A DNA stretch of 63,680 bases from an uncultured Eubacterium sp. (GTDB taxonomy: Bacteria > Bacillota > Clostridia > Lachnospirales > Lachnospiraceae), in NCBI GenBank assembly GCA_910586445.1, contig CAJUHV010000013.1, forward strand, positions 1-63,680. The letters run 5' to 3'. Both the position numbers and the translations under genes were made by a program. Below, in pieces: positions 51,933 through 59,528 of the stretch. The notes under the pieces are model-generated. The model was not told where the DNA came from and ran no database searches. It worked only from the letters and a program-made list of their open reading frames with translations. Each line of letters begins with the position of its first letter. The first letter of the stretch is position 1.

Positions 51933-53144
51933 ATGAAACGAGTGCGTATATGCAGGAATAAAAAAAGATGGACGATCGGTCTGCTTCTGGCATTGATGAG
52001 CGGCGCTCTGGCGGGCTGTAAGCTGCCGGATGAGTTTGCAGGCATTGTGCGTCCGGTGGAAGAGGTTGTAAGCTCTGTCAGGCAGAATATGGAGTTAAAG
52101 CAGCAGATGGATGCGCTGGAGCTGCCAAAAGATGTACAGAGCATTTCAAAGGGCAGATATGCATATGAAGCTTTATCTGATGAAAAACAAAAGATCTATG
52201 ACCAGATGCTGGACGCGGTTATGAATCACGAGGCAGAAGTAACGCTGTCTACGTCGGAGGGCAGGCATCTGGAAGATATTTTCAACTGTATCAAGGCGGA
52301 CTACGGCGGGCTGTTCTGGGTAGAGAGCTTTCGTTATACACAGTATCAGCGAAACGGCCAGACAGAGATGATGTCGTTTTCGCCGAATTATACGATGACA
52401 CAGGAAGAGCGGCTTTCCATGCAGAAAAAAATAGACAGAAAGGTAAAAAAATACCTAAAAGGAATAAAAGATGGGGACTCCGATTATGATAAGGTGCGCC
52501 GGATCTACCGCAGGCTGATTGAAAATGTGGACTATGAACTGGAATCCGAAAACAACCAGAATATCATCAGCGTATTTGTGGATCAAAAGACGGTATGCCA
52601 GGGATATGCCAGTGCAATGCAGTACCTTATGGAGCGGCTGGATATTCCGTGTGTCATTATTACCGGTATGGCGAAGGGAGGCCCGCATGCATGGAATCTG
52701 GTGCAGCTGGACGGCGAATGGTATTATGTAGATGTGACCTGGGGCAATTCCAAGTATCATGATGACGAAGAGAACGATGTAAAATATGTGGAGTATGATT
52801 ATCTGAATATTACGACAGAAGAAATGCTTCAGGACCATAATCCGCAGATGAAGTTTGAGCTGCCGGAATGTACGGCGGTAGAAAATAACTATTTTGTGCA
52901 GGAGGGCATGTATTTTACGGATCTGGATGAAAAGTCAATAGCAAAAATCGGAGCAATTTTAAAAAAGGCTTATGAAAAAGGGAAGAGCAGCATAGCAATC
53001 AAATTTGCAGACAGCCAGCTGTGTACACAGGCCAAGGAATATTTCCTGACAGACTACCATATCAGCGATTACTGCAGCGGATTGGAAACGGTGTATTATA
53101 AGACAGATATGCAGCTGAATATTTTTGTGGTTATATTTCCATAA
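51933..53144 (+). CDS. Transglutaminase-like lipoprotein
   Basis: A 403-residue secreted protein. The N-terminus is basic (KRVRICRNKKRW), then hydrophobic, ending in a lipobox-like LMSGALAGC, so it is probably anchored by a lipid at Cys29. The middle has a transglutaminase-like catalytic set: Cys in KTVCQGYASAMQYLM, His in KGGPHAWNLVQLDG and Asp in WYYVDVTWGNS. Such proteins act as cysteine peptidases or cross-linking enzymes at the cell surface; the substrate is unknown. The gene stands alone and its 3' end is close to a remnant of the palindromic element. Confidence 0.85.
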   Translation: MKRVRICRNKKRWTIGLLLALMSGALAGCKLPDEFAGIVRPVEEVVSSVRQNMELKQQMDALELPKDVQSISKGRYAYEALSDEKQKIYDQMLDAVMNHEAEVTLSTSEGRHLEDIFNCIKADYGGLFWVESFRYTQYQRNGQTEMMSFSPNYTMTQEERLSMQKKIDRKVKKYLKGIKDGDSDYDKVRRIYRRLIENVDYELESENNQNIISVFVDQKTVCQGYASAMQYLMERLDIPCVIITGMAKGGPHAWNLVQLDGEWYYVDVTWGNSKYHDDEENDVKYVEYDYLNITTEEMLQDHNPQMKFELPECTAVENNYFVQEGMYFTDLDEKSIAKIGAILKKAYEKGKSSIAIKFADSQLCTQAKEYFLTDYHISDYCSGLETVYYKTDMQLNIFVVIFP

Positions 53145-53157
53145 TAAAAACGGCCGG

Positions 53158-53180
53158 AATGATTTTTAAGGCACGCTCCA
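53158..53180. repeat. Remnant right end of the palindromic element
   Basis: AATGATTTTTAAGGCACGCTCCA matches the right terminus AATGATTTTTCAAACACGCTC with a few changes; no left arm is present. Confidence 0.5.
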
Positions 53181-53387
53181 GCGGTCAGCCGACTTCGAAT
53201 TCCACAATTTGTAAAAAGCATATTTACAAATAATGTTATTAATGGTATTATCATGTAGTAATCGATACTATGTTAAAAAATGATTAATAACATGTGAAGT
53301 CGCATATAATATGATATATTGTTCAGGTGCCTGACGGGCATCTAATGAAACTATATGTATGAAAGCGGATTCAGAGTGGAGGAAGTT

Positions 53388-54227
53388 ATGGGCTATAAAA
53401 TTATTGTGGACAGCTGTGGGGAATTTACAGAAGAATTAAAGAAGGACGAACATTTTAGTTCTGTGTCTCTGGAACTGGATGTGGATGATTATCATGTAGT
53501 AGACGATGAAAGCTTTTGTCAGGCAGAGTTTTTACAGAAAGTAAAAGAAAGCCCAAACTGCCCCAAATCAGCCTGCCCGTCGCCGCAGAGATATTACGAT
53601 GCCTTCTGCGGAGAGGCGCAGAATATCTATGCTGTGACATTGTCTGCAAAGCTGAGCGGGTCGTATGGCAGCGCATGTACGGCAAAACAGATGTTTGAGG
53701 CCGATTTTCCAGATAAAAATGTATATGTCTTTAATTCGTGTTCCGCTTCGGGCGGTGAGACGCTGACTGGGATGAAAATACAGGAGCTGGAGGAGGCGGG
53801 ACATTCCTTTGAAGAAGTCGTGAAGCTGACAGAGCAGTATATAGAAAGCCAGCAGACATTTTTTGTATTGGAGACACTGGAAACACTGCGCAAAAACGGC
53901 AGGCTGAGCAATCTTAAAGCACTTGTGGCAAATGTGCTCAATATCAAGCCGGTTATGGGCGCTACCCCGGATGGCCTGATCTGCCAGCTGGCACAGGCAC
54001 AGGGCATGAACAAGGCGCTGGAACGCATGGTGCAGGAGATTTTAAAACGTACGAAAAACTGTGAAGAAAAGATGCTTGCCATCTCCCACTGCAATTGTCC
54101 GAAACGGGCTCAGAAGGTGAAGGAGCAGATAGAAAAGCTTATGAAGTTTAAAAGAATACTGATTTTGGAGACTGCCGGTGTAAGCACCATGTATGCAAAT
54201 GATGGGGGCGTGATCATAGCTGTTTAG
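53388..54227 (+). CDS. DegV family fatty-acid-binding protein
   Basis: A 279-residue DegV protein. The start is at 53388 (MGYKIIVDSCGEFTEEL) with GGAGGA upstream; the open frame extends to 53355 without a site. DegV features: IIVDSCGEFTEE, KSACPSPQRYYDAF, AVTLSAKLSGSYGSA, VFNSCSASGGETL, FFVLETLETLRKNGRLS and NIKPVMGATPDG. These proteins bind a fatty acid and some act in fatty-acid kinase complexes. A -10-like TATAAT lies at 53305-53310, with a weak -35. Confidence 0.93.
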   Translation: MGYKIIVDSCGEFTEELKKDEHFSSVSLELDVDDYHVVDDESFCQAEFLQKVKESPNCPKSACPSPQRYYDAFCGEAQNIYAVTLSAKLSGSYGSACTAKQMFEADFPDKNVYVFNSCSASGGETLTGMKIQELEEAGHSFEEVVKLTEQYIESQQTFFVLETLETLRKNGRLSNLKALVANVLNIKPVMGATPDGLICQLAQAQGMNKALERMVQEILKRTKNCEEKMLAISHCNCPKRAQKVKEQIEKLMKFKRILILETAGVSTMYANDGGVIIAV

Positions 54228-54427
54228 CAGATGGTGCATTAGGTATATGATATAAAGGATCTGGATAATATCCGCTGTACGAATTTAAAGGAATTGCCGT
54301 GAAAGAACTTGTGCAAATTTGCGTCAGTTTCTAAAGTATGGCGGATTTTTTATTTGAAAGGCGGTCCGTCATATGTTATCTTAGTATAGAGGCCGTTATA
54401 AGACTTTAGATAAAAGGGGGCTTTAAA

Positions 54428-55759
54428 ATGGATCATATTGTATCAAAACTGCTGATGTATGGAGATATGCCGAAAGATTCTATTTTAATGGAGTTAAGCA
54501 GCATATGTCTGGACCTCAGGGAAGGCGGGCAGACAAAGGACAGGCTGATTACAAGAGTGTTCCGGCAGGTCAAGCGCCTTTTGGTTCTGGCGACAGATTT
54601 TGGCTTTAACAGCAATCTGTGGCACAATTATCTTACATTTCTGCTGATTACAGATGAAAATCCATTCAGCATTACATGCGAGAAGACCGGTGCAAATGAC
54701 GGGAGTGTCAATTATTTTGCGAAAAATGATTTTAAGGCATTCAAAGAACTGTTTGACTATGATTTTGCATGGCTGGAAAATAAGCTTGGAATCGACTGCT
54801 TTACACATCTGTCGGATTATAAGGCGATTGGAAAATCGGAATTGATGTACAATAAAAGTGTGAGTGAAAAAGTACAGGCTTTAAGCCGGCAGCTTGACGA
54901 GGCTGCGGATGAAGACGAGTTTTTTTCCTATGTGACAGAATTTTACAAAGCATATGGGGTAGGAATGTTCGGGCTGAATAAAGCGTTTCGGATATCGCCG
55001 GATGAATCCGGGCGCAGCATTGTCTTTCAGCCGATTAACAATATGGACAGAGTCATGTTGGATGATCTGATCGGCTATGAGATTCAGAAGAAGAAGCTGG
55101 CTGACAATACACGTGCGTTTGTGGAAGGGCGCAGGGCAAACAATGTGCTTTTGTTTGGAGACAGCGGCACGGGCAAATCGACGAGCGTAAAGGCGATTGT
55201 AAACGAATTCTATGACCAGGGACTGCGCATGATTGAGATTTATAAGCATCAGTTTCAGGATCTTTCCAGCGTGATTGCAAAGATCAAAAACCGGAATTAT
55301 CGGTTTATTATTTATATGGACGACCTGTCATTTGAGGAATTTGAGATCGAATATAAGTTTTTAAAGGCTGTGATCGAAGGCGGTGTGGAGACAAAGCCGG
55401 AAAATATACTGATCTATGCGACTTCCAACAGGCGTCATATTATCAGGGAGACCTGGAGTGACCGCGATGACGTAAAGGTAGAAAACGGCATGCACCAGTC
55501 TGATACGATGGAAGAGAAGCTGTCGCTTGTAAACCGGTTCGGTGTGACGATTAACTTTTCAAAGCCGAGCCAGAAAGAATTTTTCCATATTGTAATCGAG
55601 CTGGCACGCCGTGCGGGAGTCGGGCTGAGCGACGAGGAACTGTGCGCTGAAGCCAATAAGTGGGAGCTGAGCCACGGAGGCATTTCCGGCAGGACAGCAC
55701 AGCAGTTTGTGAATTATCTGGCAGGGCAGTATGGGACGCAGCATGGAACAGCGGATTAA
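54428..55759 (+). CDS. DUF815 family AAA+ ATPase
   Basis: A 443-residue ATPase of the DUF815 (PF05673) family. Residues about 1-220 are a helical family-specific region; then come DDLIGYEIQKKKLADNTRAF, Walker A LLFGDSGTGKSTS, Walker B FIIYMDDLSFEEFE, sensor 1 in ILIYATSNRRHIIRE, and a C-terminal lid ending GGISGRTAQQFVNYL. The family is widespread but uncharacterised. GGGGG upstream is the ribosome-binding site; TTGAAA (54354) and TTATCT (54376) could be a promoter. The last codons run into a 32-bp tandem repeat. Confidence 0.9.
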   Translation: MDHIVSKLLMYGDMPKDSILMELSSICLDLREGGQTKDRLITRVFRQVKRLLVLATDFGFNSNLWHNYLTFLLITDENPFSITCEKTGANDGSVNYFAKNDFKAFKELFDYDFAWLENKLGIDCFTHLSDYKAIGKSELMYNKSVSEKVQALSRQLDEAADEDEFFSYVTEFYKAYGVGMFGLNKAFRISPDESGRSIVFQPINNMDRVMLDDLIGYEIQKKKLADNTRAFVEGRRANNVLLFGDSGTGKSTSVKAIVNEFYDQGLRMIEIYKHQFQDLSSVIAKIKNRNYRFIIYMDDLSFEEFEIEYKFLKAVIEGGVETKPENILIYATSNRRHIIRETWSDRDDVKVENGMHQSDTMEEKLSLVNRFGVTINFSKPSQKEFFHIVIELARRAGVGLSDEELCAEANKWELSHGGISGRTAQQFVNYLAGQYGTQHGTAD

Positions 55760-55760
55760 A

Positions 55761-55872
55761 GAGTGAAAGAAGGCAGGAAACAGCGGGCTGAAGAGTGAGA
55801 GAAGGCAAGAAACAGCGGACTGAAGGGTGAGAGAAGGCAAGAAACAGCGGGCTGAAGAGTAAAAGACAGCAC
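55761..55872. repeat. 32-bp tandem repeat, about 3.4 copies
   Basis: Units begin at 55761, 55793, 55825 and 55857 (GAGTGAGAGAAGGCAAGAAA CAGCGGGCTGAA with one to three changes each). The end of the DUF815 gene (GGAACAGCGGATTAAA) resembles the end of one more unit. The repeat fills the whole gap up to the ribosome-binding site of mgtE. Confidence 0.9.
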
Positions 55873-55892
55873 AACAGAAAAGGAGGTATGGT

Positions 55893-57326
55893 ATGAGCGA
55901 AGCAGAAAACAGGATGAACGATTCTGTGGAAACAGATTTCCCGGAAAAGCGAGATTATGAGAAAGAACTAATCTGTATTATTAAAAGTGGTGAGCCTCCT
56001 CATATCATACGCGAAAAGCTGGAGGATTATCACGAAAACGATATTGCCACTGTCTGGGAGGAATTAACAAAGGAAGAGCGTTTAAAACTGTACCAGATCC
56101 TGGGCAATGATACGGTATCGGAGATCTTTACCTATCTGGGCGATGATGCCAGCATTTATCTGGAGGAGCTGGGGCTTGAGAATGCAGCCGATATTCTGGA
56201 GTCAATGGATGCAGATGATGCAGCCGACATTCTGGACGAGATGGAGGAGGAAAAATCTGACCGCCTAATGCAGCTGATGGATGAGGAATCCAGACATGAG
56301 ATCGGCATGATCCAGTCTTATTCAGATGACGAAATCGGCAGCAAGATGACGACCAATTTTATTGTCATAAAAAATGAGCTTACAATACCTGAGGCAATGA
56401 AGGAGCTGGTGACACAGGCGGCGGATAATGACAATATCTCTACGATCTATGTCATAGATGAGTCGGAGAGCTTTTACGGTGCGATAGACTTAAAGGACTT
56501 GGTCATCGCACGCAGGTTTACAGCGCTCGAAGACCTGATTACGACGTCATATCCATATGTGTATGCCAAGGAGACGATCGATGAGTGTATCGAAGACTTA
56601 AAGGATTACTCTGAGGATTCTATACCGGTACTGGACAATGATAAAAAGATTCTGGGTGTTATTACGGCACAGGATATCGTAGAAGTCGTAGATGAAGAGA
56701 TGGGTGAAGACTATGCTAGGCTGGCCGGACTGACTTCGGAAGAAGATTTGAACGAGCCTTTATTTGAGAGCATGAAAAAACGTATTCCATGGCTGATGGT
56801 GCTGCTGCTGCTGGGCCTGATCGTCTCCAGCGTGGTCGGCATATTTGAGCAGGTCGTATCGCAGCTTACGCTTGTCATATGCTTTCAGTCACTTATTTTG
56901 GATATGGCGGGAAATGCAGGGACGCAGTCGCTTGCGGTGACAATCCGTGTGCTGATGGATGAGAACCTGACCGGGACGCAGAAGCTGCGCCTGATGCTGA
57001 AAGAAATGCGTGTTGGTGCCGTGAACGGCCTGCTGCTTGGTGTTTTGTCGCTGGCGTTTATCGGGTTTTATATTTTCCTGATCAAAGGAAAGACATTTGG
57101 ATTTGCGTTTGCAGTCAGCGGATGTATCGGATTTTCCCTAATGGTGGCAATGGTTATTTCCAGCATTACAGGGACGGTGATTCCTATGTTTTTTCATAAG
57201 ATCAAAATAGATCCTGCAGTGGCCTCAGGCCCTTTGATCACCACCGTAAATGACCTGGTGGCAGTCGTGACGTATTATGGAATGACCTGGATACTGCTTA
57301 TCAATATAATGCAGATGACGGAATAA
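55893..57326 (+). CDS. mgtE: Magnesium transporter MgtE
   Basis: A 477-residue Mg2+ channel. The N-terminal superhelical domain has repeats such as ILESMDADDAADILDEMEEE, two CBS domains follow (about residues 155-280; FIVIKNELTIPEAMKEL, VYAKETIDECIEDLKDYSED), then five membrane helices with the conserved SQLTLVICFQSLILDMAGNA and GNAGTQSLAVTIR. CBS and N domains sense cytosolic Mg2+ and close the pore when it is plentiful. AAAGGAGG precedes the ATG; no M-box riboswitch is seen. Confidence 0.96.
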   Translation: MSEAENRMNDSVETDFPEKRDYEKELICIIKSGEPPHIIREKLEDYHENDIATVWEELTKEERLKLYQILGNDTVSEIFTYLGDDASIYLEELGLENAADILESMDADDAADILDEMEEEKSDRLMQLMDEESRHEIGMIQSYSDDEIGSKMTTNFIVIKNELTIPEAMKELVTQAADNDNISTIYVIDESESFYGAIDLKDLVIARRFTALEDLITTSYPYVYAKETIDECIEDLKDYSEDSIPVLDNDKKILGVITAQDIVEVVDEEMGEDYARLAGLTSEEDLNEPLFESMKKRIPWLMVLLLLGLIVSSVVGIFEQVVSQLTLVICFQSLILDMAGNAGTQSLAVTIRVLMDENLTGTQKLRLMLKEMRVGAVNGLLLGVLSLAFIGFYIFLIKGKTFGFAFAVSGCIGFSLMVAMVISSITGTVIPMFFHKIKIDPAVASGPLITTVNDLVAVVTYYGMTWILLINIMQMTE

Positions 57327-57490
57327 GCGGGCGCGCAGCAGAACGGTATTATAGCGGGGGATACCGTCTGCTGCGGGAGCCTTATTATGACAGCAGTGTG
57401 TGCCGGCATCTTAATTTTTTTAGAAAAAAGACGATAATAATTACAGAAACATAAACGGATTTTCTAAATAAATACAAGGATGTGACAGAT

Positions 57491-58120
57491 ATGAAGATCG
57501 GAGAAGCGCGCCAGGTCTATGGAGACCAGATCAGATCCTACCGGAAACAGAAAAACGAGCTGTCAAAGCAGCTTGAGTCTGTGAAACAGAAGCTGCAGCA
57601 TATATCGTCTGGTGAAGATCATAAAGAAGTTCATAAAGAAGATCATAAAGAACAAAAGGAAATGTATGAATCCGAGGCAGCAACCCTCCAGCTGACGCTG
57701 GATGCACTGGATGAAAAACAAGAAGAATACCGGGATTATTTAAGCAGAGTGACGGAGCAGTACTGTGCCTATTGGAATGCCGAGGCGGCTGAGCAGCAGA
57801 AAGAGGCAGCGAAAGAGGGTGCCGAGGAAATGGGCAAGATTATGGAAGTCGCGCGGCGCATTATGAAGGGTGATATCGTACCGGCCTCGGATGAGAAGAA
57901 GCTGATGGAATTTAGTGAAGATATGTATCAGACAGCAAAAAATATCGGTGCGATGGCCCGCCGTGAGAAAAGAGAAAAGCACGATTCGCTCTGGGACGAT
58001 GAGAAGAAGGCCAAAAATAATGACGACCCGAGAGAAACGGCAGAGAATGCAGCTGCTGTTTCTGGAGGGCCGGAGATTATAGAAGCGGAGGATCTGATCG
58101 CGTCCGTAAGCGCTGAGTGA
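57491..58120 (+). CDS. Charged coiled-coil hypothetical protein
   Basis: A 209-residue hydrophilic protein I cannot assign. The N-terminal half predicts coiled coil (IRSYRKQKNELSKQLESVKQ), with a His/Lys/Glu repeat HKEVHKEDHKEQKE near residues 44-57; the repeat shows in the DNA as GAT/GTT-CATAAAGAA units. The first 15 residues (MKIGEARQVYGDQIRSYRKQ) resemble the start of proteins from this group that accompany flagellar or secretion genes, but no such genes are nearby. ATG 57491 (AAGGA upstream) is preferred over GTG 57482. A terminator follows. Confidence 0.65.
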   Translation: MKIGEARQVYGDQIRSYRKQKNELSKQLESVKQKLQHISSGEDHKEVHKEDHKEQKEMYESEAATLQLTLDALDEKQEEYRDYLSRVTEQYCAYWNAEAAEQQKEAAKEGAEEMGKIMEVARRIMKGDIVPASDEKKLMEFSEDMYQTAKNIGAMARREKREKHDSLWDDEKKAKNNDDPRETAENAAAVSGGPEIIEAEDLIASVSAE

Positions 58121-58154
58121 TAAAAGGCTTATTTTGAGTATTTAAAGAAATCTG

Positions 58155-58198
58155 AGCAGACTGCTTTCCTGTGCCAGTGGAAGGCAGTCTGCTTTGTT
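58155..58198 (+). terminator. Terminator after the coiled-coil gene
   Basis: AGCAGACTGC pairs with GCAGTCTGCT, extended by TTCC/GGAA, followed by TTGTT. It reaches the stop codon of the convergent prenyltransferase gene. Confidence 0.8.
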
Positions 58199-58808
58199 AT
58201 CCGCCGAGCGTCACATCTTGTTTTTGATACCATGACAGGGCATTTAAAAATTGTTGTTCATGAAAATCAGGCCACAGGTCTTTTACAATATAAAAGTCGG
58301 CATAAACGGTCTGAATAGGCAGAAAGCCGGATAAACGGCACATGCCGCCCCAGCGGATGACCATGTCAATCCTTGGTATGTCACGTGTGATCCAGCCGTT
58401 TTTTAAATCCCATTCCCAGCCATAATTTACAAGCAGGTTTACTTTTAGCTGTTTATTGTCGTCCGGCCTGCGGCTGCGGTGTGTATATGGGATCAATTCT
58501 TTTGGGAAGCAGGAAGACTGCGTGTTGCCGATTACATACAATTGTGCATGCTCCTGCTCGATCATTTCCGCGGCCTGCACACAGGCACTGGAAAAGGCCG
58601 TCACCTGCTCTTTTGGGCGTCGGCAGTTATCTACGGTAAATCCGTAATAGGTCAGCTCCTGTATGCCTTGTGAGCGTGCAGCTTTTAAAAGGCGCAGCCC
58701 GGGATCAAGGCCGTGTACGTAGCCGTCCTTTTTTTCTAAGCCGTTTCCCTTGGCCCAGCGCCTGTTGCCGTCCGGGATGATGCCGATATGTTTTGGAATG
58801 CGCAGCAT
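58197..58808 (-). CDS. Short, divergent cis-prenyltransferase (UppS family)
   Basis: A 203-residue protein with the cis-prenyltransferase signature HIGIIPDGNRRWAKG, including the catalytic Asp, and a recognisable C-terminal block (IDMVIRWGGMCRLSGFLPIQ, YADFYIVKDLWPDF). Ordinary undecaprenyl diphosphate synthases are about 230-260 residues. Here the middle is short and divergent (YGFTVDNCRRPKEQ in place of FSTENWxRP), and the final acidic motif is modified. It may make a shorter or different polyprenyl chain, or be a paralogue with another role. GGAGG precedes the ATG. It is next to a large tandem-repeat array. Confidence 0.8.
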   Translation of the reverse strand: MLRIPKHIGIIPDGNRRWAKGNGLEKKDGYVHGLDPGLRLLKAARSQGIQELTYYGFTVDNCRRPKEQVTAFSSACVQAAEMIEQEHAQLYVIGNTQSSCFPKELIPYTHRSRRPDDNKQLKVNLLVNYGWEWDLKNGWITRDIPRIDMVIRWGGMCRLSGFLPIQTVYADFYIVKDLWPDFHEQQFLNALSWYQKQDVTLGG

Positions 58809-58840
58809 GGTGATCCTCCATTTTAAAGTGTGAATATATA

Positions 58841-59450
58841 TAACGTTTTCCTATATATTATAATATGATTAAATTATATAGCTTTATTTTCTGGTGTCTT
58901 ATAGTATGACGAAATTATATGGCTTTATTTCTGGTGCCTTATAGTATGACGAAATTATATGGCTTTATTTCTGGTGCCTTATAGTATGACGAAATTATAT
59001 GGCTTTATTTCCTGGTGTCTTATAGTATGACGAAATCACACGGTTTTATTCTGATTTTTTATAATGTAATTCAATAATATGGTTTTATATGCTGAAATTC
59101 AATGGTCTGACAAAATAATATGGTTATATTTATTGATGTTTCATAGTGTGATTAAACTATATAGTTATATTTTCTGATGTCTCATAGTACAACCAAACAA
59201 TATGATTTTACATGCTTATATATTATAGTATGATTTAATAATATGGATTTACATGCTGAAATTCAATGGTATTACAAAATAATATGGTTTTATTTAATGA
59301 GGTTCAGACTATGACTCAATAATATAGTTTTTGTATGCAGATCTTCAATAGTGTGGCTAAATAATATGGTTATATCTGCTGATGCTGCATAGTACGGTTA
59401 AATTGCAAAGCATTTTTTCATCGATATCTTATAGTATGGTTAAATCATAG
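58841..59450. repeat. Degenerate tandem array, 15 copies of a 40-43-bp AT-rich unit
   Basis: Units begin at 58841, 58881, 58921, 58961, 59001 and so on to 59411. Copies at 58921 and 58961 are identical (ATATGGCTTTATTT CTGGTG...) and 58881 is nearly so; the others diverge progressively to the right. A shared core is TATAGTATGA..AAATAATATGG. The array fills the gap between the cis-prenyltransferase gene (start side) and the terminator of the M56 gene. No reading frame, hairpin or spacer structure is seen. Confidence 0.92.
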
Positions 59451-59460
59451 ATTTTTATAC

Positions 59461-59509
59461 AAAAAATTACAGGTTCTTATTCTGCATTTAAAAGAGAATA
59501 AGAACCTGT
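59461..59509 (-). terminator. Terminator of the M56 peptidase gene
   Basis: Minus strand ACAGGTTCTTATTCT pairs with AGAATAAGAACCTGT (15 bp, perfect), followed by AATTTTTTGT. Confidence 0.93.
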
Positions 59510-59528
59510 CTGGATTAAAATTTATATT

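Noticed and set aside
58841..59450. Possible CRISPR array
   Set aside because: The 40-43-bp units diverge gradually along their whole length; there are no constant repeats separated by unique spacers and no cas genes nearby.
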